The notes under the pieces are model-generated. The model saw nothing but the letters and a program-made list of their open reading frames with translations. It was not told the DNA's origin and ran no database searches. The translations under genes and the position numbers were made by a program. DNA of 64,000 nt. Source: Parascedosporium putredinis. Taxonomy: Eukaryota; Ascomycota; Sordariomycetes; Microascales; Microascaceae. The stretch lies in NCBI GenBank assembly GCA_949357655.1, contig CASHTG010000001.1:5014839-5078838 (forward strand), given 5' to 3'. This document shows positions 1 to 10,360 of the stretch, in pieces. Within the stretch, counting starts at the first letter, position 1, and every line of letters starts with the position of its first letter.

Positions 1-2809
1 AGTCCTTCCGAGTAAGCCTAAGTTCTAAAGTTTGACTTTCCCCTGGCCGAAGAACCCTTGTTTTGGCAAAGTCTCGGAGCTGAATGATTGGTGTGTCGTA
101 GGGAATGCCATCGGGAAATTGGATGTAGGCCTGTAGTACCGCTTTTCCGGAGTATTTAGTGCCTGAATTTTGAACGGTGACGGAAATCTTGTACCCAGTA
201 TCCCAGAGCGCGGGGTTACCGCCCTCGCCACCTCCGGCCCTCGGCCCAGACTTTTGCTGCGTGCTATATTCAACCGGGTAGGCGTCGTACTTCCGAGTCT
301 TTCGATGTTCGACCGCCTCTTTAGCTTCATCTGGCTGAAGCCAAGAGTAGATGTATCGGAATATCTTGTTGAACCCAGACGGGGTAAGGCTTCGGCTTGG
401 TCAGGATATGGTCCAGAGTAGTCTAAGACACTGCCCTTCTGTGGTCGGGTGGGTGGGAGAGAGGTGAGTTTGGTAACTTTGGTGACGGCTGGTTGAGAAA
501 CCGTGAAGCTTGTATAGCTCAGGCCGTGTCCGAAGGCGTAGCGCGGCTTGATGCCAACCTTATTCAGATATCGGTAATCGATATACCTGCCGACGTGGGC
601 CATGAATGTCAGCGTACCTGCAGTGTCGCACGGTAATAGGGCTTACTTACAATCCCTCGACGTAGTCATCTGCAACACCAGAGCCGGTAACTAGTGTTGT
701 GATGCTGTTGGGAAAGTCTGATTCCTGCTTGGTGATGCTGTATGGAAGATGGCCGCTCGGCGAGACATCACCAAATAGAATGTTGGTGAGAGATTCCCCA
801 GCCTCCTGGCCTGGCAGATGAGCAAATAAGATCGCCTTCACACTGGGCAAGTCGTGCCACCGGTCCAGAATGAGAGGCCCGACGGTATGGACGACGACTA
901 CGACGTTCTTATACTTTGCTGCAGCCTGCTTGACGAGTTCGTCACCTCCATGCCAGGCGTAGAGGCCGGAACCGTCTCGGTCACCGTGGTTGCCTTCAAC
1001 CGTGTACGTATTTTCCCCGAGTCGGAGGTTAAGAACACAATAGCAACATCATTCTCAATAACAGTTGGGACGCTTGGGAATTTGTCGGTGTTATAAAACG
1101 TAACGTCCTTTACCCTTAGCTTGAGGGCGTCGATTGGCGAGTCCAAATACGGATATTCCACAGTCCCTGAGCCCCAGCCTTGACCAAGCGTTCCCTTGTT
1201 GCAGTTGCGGTCAGAGCAAGCATTAGGACCATCCGGGTTTGTCTGTGCTCCTGTGCCAAACACCTTGATAGAACGGGCTGTGGTTAATGGGAGCAGTGAG
1301 TCGTCGTTCTTAAGAAGAGTAATGGCGTCCTGCGCAACTTGTCGTGCAGTGAGATGGTGATCGGCCTGGACGTCTACAAACTCGTTCACAACCCCGCGAG
1401 GTGAGAATGGCCAAGCTGCAGAGTAAAGATCCCCTTCGCGGTCTCTCGTGTTGGTTGAAAAGTTAGGTGGTGGGAAGTCCTCATTCTGGCCGAAACGATA
1501 CCAAGTGGCAACGATGCGCGTCGCCATGTCGTTTAGGCGGTCAATAGGGACGGAACCGTTGAGGACCGACCTCGTGAGGTCGTACATCCAGTAGCTATAA
1601 CCAAAGAGGGGCACTTGGGTGTCTCCGGGCATGTTCATATCCAGGCCCGCCAAGGCAGACCCAACCCCAGACATGTGGGACAGCCAGTCGGACATAACAA
1701 ACCCCTGAAAACCTAACTCGTCTTTGAGGATGCCGTTCATTAGCATGCTGTTTTGACTGCATGCAGAATTGTTGACCTATGCATAAATCAGTTCCAGCTC
1801 AAGATGTATTAAGATGGGAGTATAGTGCGCATGGCAAAACTTGGGGACGGCATTACTGCATTGTAGGCGGTCATGATAGATCCCACGCCGGCACGGACAC
1901 CCTCCGCAAATGGCCAGAGATATAACTCATGAAGGGTCCGATCATCTTCAAGATTGCGAAAATGAGGCAAGGATCGAGAGAAATGTCAGTAAAGTAGTTT
2001 TAAATTTTCTCCGCCAAGGAAAATACGTACCAATGTTGGAACTATAGCCAGACTGAAACGGATTAAACATGCGATACATTTCTTGCTCATTTCCGATGAA
2101 ATGCTTCATAGTCGCAATCACGCCTTGTTCTTGCACACCCTGTATTGTAAGAGCCCCACCAATGGCTTGCAGAACCGGGTCGGACCCGAAACCTTCCCAA
2201 TTGCGACCCCCTTTGGGCTTTCGGCCGAGCGGCCCGACCGACGGGCCAAGGTAGATATTGATTCCCTTTCCACGGAACTCTTTCCCCATCGCAACCGCTC
2301 TGTCGTACATGAGAGACTTATCCCATGTCGCGCCGGTAGTAATTCCCGCAGGAAAAACCGTGACTAGATCGGCAAGGCGGACACCGTTGGCCGCATCACC
2401 GAGACAGAGTTGTGGGAAACCTACCCTTTCTGCGCTCCCCGTATTGCCAACACAGCGCCTAAAAAGCATGTTAGAGGAAGGGAGCCTATCAGAAACTCGT
2501 GGAGAAATTATAGCGTACCCTATAGTGTTATGGCGAAAATTAGAAGACAGTAAATAGAACAAATGGAAGTGTTAGATTTGTGTACGTGCCCATGTAAATG
2601 CCAGTGCCGGAAGTGATGTTGGTTTTCTCAGCTAAGGTCATCATATCCACCTTCTCTTTGGCTCTCACGTAGCTATTCCTCCAGTCGCTTACCCAGCCCC
2701 CATAAGGAGCTGGGTAGTAACCGGCAGTGGCATAGCTACTGATTTGTGATCCAGAGTTTCCCATTCTAATAGGTAGGAATTGAATTCGAATAAACAAGCA
2801 AATCCTCAC
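1..2809 (-). CDS. GH3 family beta-glucosidase (3' end outside window; two apparent 1-base deletions)
   Basis: Glycoside hydrolase family 3 enzyme, expected to remove terminal beta-linked glucose from cellobiose or other glucosides. Five exons fit: 2809(or later)-2586, 2458-2031, 1945-1857, 1776-651 and 586-1, with introns 2459-2585, 1946-2030, 1777-1856 and 587-650, all GT-AG and frame-preserving. Visible family motifs are GFVMSDW with the nucleophile Asp at 1687-1689, the KHFIGNEQE motif in exon 2, FGHGLSYT, and a C-terminal fibronectin-III-like region running off the left edge. About 818 codons are present, close to the usual length. The frame breaks at C4 1015-1018 and at G4 381-384; one added base at each restores a family-like reading. 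The 5' end is uncertain: ATG 2809 gives a poor signal peptide, and an extra upstream exon ending near 2810 is possible. Family call is secure; substrate is inferred. Confidence 0.93.
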
Positions 2810-4631
2810 TCGACGATGGGTAGCCCAGCTGAGGACCGCATATCAAAATCATAATGCCATGACGCGTTGTATTTATAGTGTTGAACGAAGCTCCAAACCC
2901 TACCCGACCATCAGGACCACCTCCCGAAATGACGACGTTTGTCATTCTTACTACAATCAGGCTCTCAGGTATAGGCTGTCAAGCTAGCTTGCATCTTAAC
3001 ACCGTGCGTCATGGGTGGCCTCTTTGTATTCCCGCCGCCTTATAGAGATCGTTTTTTGTCTTCCTTTAATCGCGCGGTTACGTTGAGTCTAAGAAAAATG
3101 AGGATCAGCCCTGACAGGACCACATGAGCGAGATATGGTCACATAAAAGCCACCAGATACCGTCAACGTAGGACCGAACGGATTGAGGGCGCACGAATCA
3201 TCACGAGCCCTCATAAAACGTCACGAAGCTAAGAAATGGCCCCCATCTTGCGAGGGAGGGTAGGATTTGTTTAAGTGTGGAAGGCCAAGATATACCCGAG
3301 GAATTTTGGGTACGACAGCTAGACCGAGGTCATGGCGACACCCAAAGTGCACACATCTAGGTAGGACCTAGTAGACTCGGAGGGTGCCAATGAAAATGGT
3401 GGAGAGACTGCGATTGCCGGCCGTGGAATATCTGGGGCGATGTACTTCAAGGTCGCAGCGGGTGGGGGTGGGGTACTGTGGGGTCCGGTATTTGTCTAGA
3501 TGCGGACACAGACAGGTATGGGGGCACTAATAGTTGTCAACCAGATTCCGGAACAGGTAATGGAGGAGGAGCTGTGGATGGTTGGGGTAGGACCTTTCCT
3601 CGGCTCACAAGGTCATGGAGGAAATTTGCTTGTGATCCCTCGTAAGGTCCAAGTGCCCTTTGGCGAAATAGGAAGCCAGAGTCGATTATAAGTCACCTCG
3701 TGACGAGATGCATTGTACAGGGTCGCACCGGGGCTTCTCCGGCACAATGGCTTCTAGGCAATCCTCTTGAGGATCTTTGTTTTCAGAATCGACTGCCAAT
3801 AGGGCCAAAGCCCGGTAACGAATATTTGGGAATGAGGGCGGTAATTTTAAGCTTAGTGAAAGATATCATGATTTAGGCTCTATCAGCGCCATGCCTAGCT
3901 ATTTGTCAACGTCGCTGACCGCGGATTTAAGTAGAGGTTAAGCTTTCGGTATTTATGTGTGGACTTAAATCTTTTATCCTTGCGCGACACTAGTTGCCAA
4001 CTGGCATGATAGTGCGTATCAGGAACGGGTATCGCGTTTCCCCGTTAGGCCCCTTAGAAGAACACCTTACTGTCGACTTATATAGGCTATGATACTTCCT
4101 AGATTTTGTCCAGTGAGGTATCCCCGGATATTAGACCATTTTAGGAACATGCCCGGATTGCTTTAGACTAGTCTCGGGATATGTCGCACGAAGCTGCCAA
4201 TCCGAATTAGCCTAAGGGCACCTTATAAAAGAATTTGAGGGGGTGGAGAGATGGGAAGATATAGGAATAATGCAAGTGGTCTCGAGTAACGAATGATAGT
4301 AGCTATCAGTTGATATAGACGGTTGCTCTTACTTTAGCTAGCTAAAGTTACTATAGTTGTCAAGTTATGTATTTTGAAGTTCGGAGCCCTTCGTCTAGAT
4401 CTTGACACGTGGAGAGAATTACTCTTCACGCTATAGAAGAAATCAATTTGTATGGCATGCCGACACGAGAGTAAAAGAGGAAATGCACATCATAAGCTTG
4501 CTAGAACAATTATCGAGACAATTCGTTATGATGATAGGCAGCCTTTTCCCCTGCGCACGCGTAAGACTAACTTCGATACGTTTATCGTACCGACAGATAG
4601 CTACCATGTATAAAGTGGGCACCACCGATCG
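2810..4631. other. Gene-free intergenic stretch
   Basis: No reading frame here resembles a known protein and I found no tRNA-like box pair or repeat. Short frames at 3500-3691, 4402-4635 and 4443-4625 lack family motifs and overlap each other on opposite strands. The right part (about 4200-4400) is richer in A+T. The left end should contain the promoter of the beta-glucosidase gene. Confidence 0.6.
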
Positions 4632-5790
4632 CTAGCGAGAAGTGTGCGAGTCTAGCTGGGTAGTGTGCTGGTCCATGACATGTTGAGCGTGTTGGACTGC
4701 GTTCTGGTGAGACTGGGATGGCTGATCACCAGGTCCTCCTTCCTCTTCCTCTTCCGGCGGCTTCTCAGAAAACAGGCCCTTGATACTGCCTAGCCCTGTT
4801 GCAGTCTGATAAACTGCAAAGCTCGTAGCAAATTGCATGTGGGCGCCGACTTGGATAGCATCTAGCATAGCTACGGCGAAATTTTGACAGTTATTACTTA
4901 TCAAGTTGTATGCGGCCTTCTTCTGCCGCATATTGAAGATGACCATTTCCCCTGGGAGCGACAGAGTCAGCCTTTCACGGTCGCTTAGAGTTCGCGATGT
5001 TAGAAGTTAGAAGCGGTGGATACACACCTGCCTGCCGAAGCGCCTCGTCGTTGAAGCGGGTCCTGCCGACTTCGAATGTGTGCCACTCCTCTCGGTTAAC
5101 CTTGCCGTTGATATAAATCACGTCTAGCTTCTCGTCCTGCCTCGAAAGTTAAATTCAGTCCCTAGTCCGCACGGGGAAGGGCGAGCCAAACCATCCACAG
5201 TTCGTGTGAATAATCTCCCACAAGAATAGCCCAGTGCTGTGTCGGGTCAGGGTATCTGTTTATATTCTCCGTAATCAATCGACCAATGCCAGTCTTCTCG
5301 GCAAACCACTTCCCAGCGAAGCCGGCCACGGGTGCCAGCCAATTTCTACCTTGCGATGACCACCATAGATGTCAGGTTCCGCAGCTGGAACCACATTGGG
5401 CTTAGACCCTAGGCCGAGTGCTTCATCGATTGACTTTTCAACCTTGAGTTTCCCCTTCACAAGTTCCACCTTGCCTCGGGATACCCCCTCCTGCCTACAC
5501 TCTACATCAATGACTAGAACTAGGCTAACGAGCGCCTATGAGATAGGGTATGCTTACCAAAGCTCCTTCAATTTTCCTTTCACAATGTCAGAAGTTTCGG
5601 CTTCGACTGGCGGCGTTTCCGCTGTCGTCACGGTTGGCCCGTCCTTTCCTCCCCTCGGCGTGTCAACGGGCGGCGCTACCTCCGGCGCTGACTTCTCAGA
5701 ACTCCTACCCTTAGATTTTGATACGAGATTCCTTAATCGTTTCATTGCGACACAGGTAAATCTATGGCCTTGGCTGTAGAATGCTTTCAA
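4632..5790 (-). CDS. Conserved fungal protein with HW...NC motifs (LRAT/papain-fold-like), one apparent 1-base deletion
   Basis: Four exons: 5790-5558, 5494-5192, 5136-5028 and 4951-4632. The introns 5495-5557, 5137-5191 and 4952-5027 have GT...AG ends and keep phase. The start may be the second ATG, giving a protein beginning MKRLRNLV. The N-terminal part is Ser/Pro/Glu-rich. The core contains QHWAILVGDYSHELW in exon 2 and NNCQNFAVAMLDAI in exon 4. A His in an HWAI-type strand followed by an NC motif is the pattern of LRAT-like or PPPDE-type permuted papain-fold proteins. That assignment is by motif only, and activity is unproven. The C-terminus is a Glu/Gln/His-rich tail. Frame is lost at T3 5343-5345 inside exon 2; one added base joins the two halves. 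Alternative: an uncharacterised fungal family without catalysis. Confidence 0.72.
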
Positions 5791-6039
5791 AAGTTTCGCG
5801 GCTCTAGAATTCAGTCACATCACGGGGGAAAAAGTGAATACTGCATGTCGTCGTCAGCCCCTCCTTTGGGAGTGAGCCAATAATAATGCGGCTGGTGAGA
5901 ACACACTCGCTGTGCGTGGGGTGGAGGAGATCCATGGATGCTATTGGCTGGTGGAGTGAGCTGAAAAAGGACAGCGTTGGATGAGGTGAATTTGATCCTT
6001 CTTGCCTTTATCTTTCAGGCCTACCGAGGTAGTGATAAA

Positions 6040-6606
6040 CTAAGCGTACGAGTTCCCTTCACTCCCATAACGAGGATGACCCCTGCCTTTCATTTCCATC
6101 AGAGCAAGACCTGATCCAAATTTTGACTCGACCACCTTCATATTCATCCATTTTTCGTAAAAAGGGACAGATCGGTCCCAGTCTGCCGTGAATAACACGT
6201 TCCTCCGGAGATGCGGCATGGTCTGAACGACCTCCTGGATGCATGTCACTAACCAGCTGCCCAGGCCCTGTCCCTGGTATTCTCGATGCACCCAGACATC
6301 CGTCAAGTAGGAGAAGGTGGTGAAATCCGTGACGAGACGAGCAAATCCAATGAGCTTTTTATCGTCTCCTAGTTTAGTTGATTCAGCGTCGGTAGGTTGT
6401 AAAGGCGACTGATATAACCCAAAGCAGAGGGAGTTGTGAAGCATTTCTACCATTGCCGGTGCTGGAAGAGCCTTGGCCCAGTAGAAATCATCAGAGTCAA
6501 AGGCCTCAATTAAGGCCGGTATTGGCACGAGAGAGGGATTGGTGGAGATGAAGTATTCTGCCTTTGTCCAGGTGCGGTCCCGGAGTTGAGATCTGAATGA
6601 AGCCAT
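6040..6606 (-). CDS. GNAT family N-acetyltransferase
   Basis: Uninterrupted 188-residue single-exon frame. Residues around 105-125 read VWVHREYQGQGLGSWLV, the beta4-alpha3 acetyl-CoA pyrophosphate-binding motif (Q/R-x-x-G-x-G/A) of the GCN5-related N-acetyltransferase fold. The following WDRSVPFYEKWM fits the C-terminal substrate-side motif (…FYeK.GF) of the family. Length is typical for a stand-alone fungal GNAT. Substrate cannot be told from sequence; small-molecule amine or peptide acetylation are both possible. It is transcribed away from the PfkB kinase gene, with 466 bp between the two starts. It is one of the few genes in this half of the window without a frame break. Confidence 0.88.
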   Translation of the reverse strand: MASFRSQLRDRTWTKAEYFISTNPSLVPIPALIEAFDSDDFYWAKALPAPAMVEMLHNSLCFGLYQSPLQPTDAESTKLGDDKKLIGFARLVTDFTTFSYLTDVWVHREYQGQGLGSWLVTCIQEVVQTMPHLRRNVLFTADWDRSVPFYEKWMNMKVVESKFGSGLALMEMKGRGHPRYGSEGNSYA

Positions 6607-7072
6607 GGCTTAAATATACTTAGGTCGTTTCGAAGGTAGTCGTGCACATTGAAAGGGAGATATAATATACGGGGATGCCTCACCAAAACCTTGGTCGTTT
6701 TATTTTTCAACCTCGTTCAGATGCGCGCCCTTTCGACGACGCGACATTCTCAATAATGTATAATAACGATCTCTTAGAAGAAATTTCTCTTTAGACGACA
6801 ATTGTCTCGGTATGTTAGATAATGAATCGTTTAATCCGGTGCAGTCGAGAATGTACTAATCCACGTAGAGAATGGTCACATGATCACGCTTGCCCCACCT
6901 CAGTTGCTCAAGTCTGTCTTCGATTTGTCACCTCAAGAGCTGAGTTAATACCTGCGGGGTCTAAAATAAGACGAGTGCGTCGTGAACTTTTCCACCCGGA
7001 ATCCTCAGCATCACGACAGAGGCTTCATACATTGTAGCCGTCTCTTTTATCCGTCCACCTTCTTTTCGAACC
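6607..7072. promoter_or_regulatory. Divergent intergenic region between acetyltransferase and sugar kinase genes
   Basis: The two flanking genes start 466 bp apart and point away from each other, so this stretch must carry both promoters. The sequence just before the kinase ATG is pyrimidine-rich (7041-7065), as is common before fungal starts. I see no strong palindromic operator here. Confidence 0.5.
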
Positions 7073-8022
7073 ATGACGAACAAGCCCATCATAGCGGTGA
7101 TTGGATCGCTCAACGTTGACGTTGTTACTTACGTTGATCGCATTCCTCAGGGCGGCGAGACACTTGCTGCGAAAGGCTTCAACATTGGGCTCGGGGAAAG
7201 GGCGCAAACCAGGCGGTTGCATGTGCCAAAGTCTCACGTACTAAGGATGACGTTCAGGGTGGAGTCGCGGTTGTGAAAATGATTGGGGCTGTGGGTGACG
7301 ACAGCTATGGGCCCCTAGTAGTCAACGGGCTCAAGGGTGTCGGTATTGATGCCTCGGGTATCCAAGTCCGGAATGGAGAAAAGACCGGAGTTGCAACTAT
7401 CATTGTTGAGGAGGCGACTGGGGAAAATCGCATCATGTTCTCAGCACATGCGAATGCAACTGTCCGACCTGACGAATTCGTTGCAGGGTTGCCCCAACCT
7501 TTACCTGACCTGATCATTATGCAACTTGAAATCCCCTTAGACACCGTCACACAGATAATCACGACCGCCCAGAGGCTCAACGTCCCTGTTCTTTTCAACC
7601 CTGCGCCGGCCCAGAAGATCGGAAAACAGTATTATCCGGGAGTAACACACCTAGTCGTTAACGAGACGGAGGCGGCTATCTTATCAGGACACGACGTAAA
7701 GGAATTAGAAACAAAGGAAGGACAGGCTAGGATTGCCAACGTGTTCCATGACTGGGGATCAAAGCATGTCTTGATCACGTTAGGCAGCAAAGGAGTGTAC
7801 TATTCAGTGTCGAGCGGTGCGCAAGGCCACATCAACGCTATAAAGGTTAAAGCTGTCGATACTACCGCAGCTGGTGACACTTTTGTCGGTGTATATGCAT
7901 TAGAGGCTGTGAAGCCCGATTTTGACATCGAGAGGGCTGTTCGCCACGCGAATCTAGCAGCGTCAAAGACGGTGACGCGGAAAGGGGCACAGGAGTCTAT
8001 CCCATGGTTTGACGAACTATAG
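7073..8022 (+). CDS. PfkB family carbohydrate kinase, ribokinase-like (one apparent 1-base deletion)
   Basis: Ribokinase-type ATP-dependent sugar kinase. The N-terminus has the PfkB substrate motif (IGSLNVDVV, then GGETLAAKGF), and the C-terminus has the anion-hole/catalytic signature TTAAGDTFVG with the base Asp at 7876-7878, plus the ITLGSKGVYY nucleotide-site strand. About 316 codons, matching ribokinases (about 300-320). It would phosphorylate ribose or a related sugar or nucleoside in the cytosol; the sugar is inferred. The reading frame slips at G4 7193-7196, exactly inside the conserved GGKGANQAV block: a fifth G restores GGKGANQA-type sequence. The ATG at 7073 is the only one that includes the N-terminal motif. 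It converges on the membrane-protein gene, 261 bp away. Confidence 0.9.
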
Positions 8023-8283
8023 TGTCAGGACCGAGGTGCAGGTTGCCAAATCTTAGCCCAAGGAGTAGTAGGTGGAGTCATATCGCGTGTAAATATTATA
8101 GGAAAATCTCGTAAAACTATATTTCAGTGGATATTTTAGAGCCTCGAGACAGGTTCTAGGAAAATACAGCTCCCGAGACAACAGCTCGAGGTCAAACCGA
8201 TCGTATATATTGCCACGATATTGAGGAAATAATATGGTATCCTGAGTAAAGCCGCTAGTTGTAATATAGAGGTAGTAGCCACC

Positions 8284-10360
8284 TTAGGTGCCTGGTAGTT
8301 TATGGAATGTCTCGTTGGCGTAAAAGGACTGGCCACTCTCGAACTCTTGGTTATGTTTGAGATCCTCTGATAAGTCTGCCCCGCGCCTAAACACGCTATA
8401 CCCGTCCAGCTTGTCCGAGCTCCTCTTGCGAAATCCATAGATTAGACCTAGAGCAACGGAGAGTCCAGTCCAGAGCAGAAATAATGCTAAAACAAGGTAC
8501 CCAGTCTCATGCCCTGGTATCAGTGACGCCACGCCTAATATCTTTCCCTCTCGTGATGATGTTAGAGTAGGATGTAGCCAGGCCCTTTCGGCTGCAAACA
8601 CCATGTCGTACATTAGCTCCAGCGCGTCCATCCCGTATGCTAATAAGAGAGACTTCAATAACCCCTGAGAAGGGAGATAGCCCGGCCAGTTGTCCAAACT
8701 CATATAAATCCTCGGTATGGGTAAATGAGCCACCTGGTGAAAGAACTGTGGGTTTACTGCACGGATAATTTCATGCGCTTGCGTGCCAAACACGCGCCCG
8801 TATGACTGGCTGTTCTCGGGCTGGACGGTTTCGAATCCGCTAAATGTTGATGTTACCCCGTCCAAATCTGCCATTCCAACAACCGAGGACCAAACGCACC
8901 GGACACCAATAGGGGAGCCACATCTAAGATGGGGAGTGCTACTTGGGTCTTAAGTAATGGGTCCGGCTGAAAGAAAAGACGGAGGTCGCTCAGAGAGTCT
9001 TCAACCTTGCTTTCCGAGCCGTTGAATCGAACAGTATATGATTCGCCGCTCATGATAGTAAAAACGTATCGTTTGCGACGACAGTTTTATTATCGAGCAT
9101 GATGAATGGACTGCCCAATCCTTCCACCACTGTGCTCAAAGTGGTGTTGAAAGGGTTCTGGACACCAGAGGTGTTTTCGTAGAAGCCAAGCACATGCATT
9201 TGCCAGAGAGCATATTCAAGAATGTGCGTCGTAGATTCACCAAAACCATCCCTATAATTCTCGTCATCATTGCGACCAGCTGTTGTCCCAATCTCGGAAT
9301 ACGACCATAAATTAGTTATAGAAGTGTCGCTGCTACTATTTAATATAGTAATCTGGCCGCCTGTTGGTGTTGTGAGGACGACGTAAGGAACTTTGAAGGT
9401 ATCTTGAGAGCGCTCAGTATCCACGTAACTCAACGTGGACATTGGCTTCTGCGTGAGAATCGTGAATTCAGAGGCGCTACGAACAGATGAGCAGTTATAA
9501 CTTAGGCGGAGGCCCCATGCTCTACCCGACACTGGAACTTCAGCCTGCGGCGCGAGGAACATGCTCGGAATTGACTGTGTTAGCGGTAAGGTATTCGGGG
9601 CCCGGGCAAGGCCAGGGTTATCAGCCCGGTCGAAACCGGCGGGCGTATACACAATCCCAAAGCCTGGTACGGTCGGGTTCATTCCCGCTTCCCAGGCGGC
9701 CTTCGCCATCCCGGCATTAGAGGATCGGTTGTTAAAGTTCGTTTGATTATATCCCACTACCATCGGAGTGTCGGATATTGCAATATATCCATCACTGATC
9801 TCAAAAACAAGGCCAGAAAGGGGGAATGCTAAAAATGGCAGCAAGCTAAGGAGGAAAAGCAATGACCAGAGTCGGTGAAACTCTCGGTGATAGAGACTTT
9901 TCAGCCACCCAGAGGGGCTGCTCCAGGTTGAACCGGAATGCATGAGATAGGCCACGAGGTTGTTGGCTCTCCAAAATCGAGTCTCAAGCATGGCCACTTC
10001 GACGCCAACAAGGCCATACTTCGCCCAGGATAAAGCGAACACGCCGATAATAAACCACGAGTAAAATATGAGGGAACCGGAGAAGGTACGGTACTTGGCG
10101 GCTTCATCATGCTCGATACCAAGGACAAGCCAAATCCAGATGATGGCATACCAAGCGGTGATGGCTAATGGGATCAAGATTAAGACCAAAGTTCGCACCC
10201 AGTAGATTTGAGCTTGTTTTGCGCCGTTTTGTAATGCTTCGCTATTGTGCGTGCCGTTGTAGTCGGTGGTGGCGATGTGGGGTTGCTTTTCATTAAGCGC
10301 TTGTCCACCCTGGAGGAGTCGCTCCCTCACGGGGTTTGGGTCAAAGTCAATTGTCGCCAT
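8284..10360 (-). CDS. Uncharacterised fungal multi-pass membrane protein (two apparent 1-base deletions)
   Basis: About 690 codons in one exon, read from ATG 10358-10360. Hydrophobic segments near residues 55-80 (TLVLILIPLAITAWYAIIW), 95-115 and 165-190 form an N-terminal membrane block. A long, Asn-glycosylation-rich extracytoplasmic-looking region follows (many NxS/T). A single C-terminal membrane segment (YLVLALFLLWTGLSVALGL) is followed by a basic tail (YGFRKRSS). I recognise the organisation as that of a widespread uncharacterised fungal membrane protein but can give no function. The frame changes by one base near 9051-9055 and near 8883-8891. Both sides read as the same kind of protein, so a pair of missing bases is more likely than three separate genes. 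Confidence 0.75.

Noticed and set aside
4402..4635. Overlapping 60-77 codon frames next to the HW...NC gene
   Set aside because: Opposite-strand frames in AT-rich DNA without motifs or introns.
9487..9746. Plus-strand frames of 61-77 codons
   Set aside because: Antisense to the membrane-protein gene, whose frame is well supported by hydrophobic segments and glycosylation sites.
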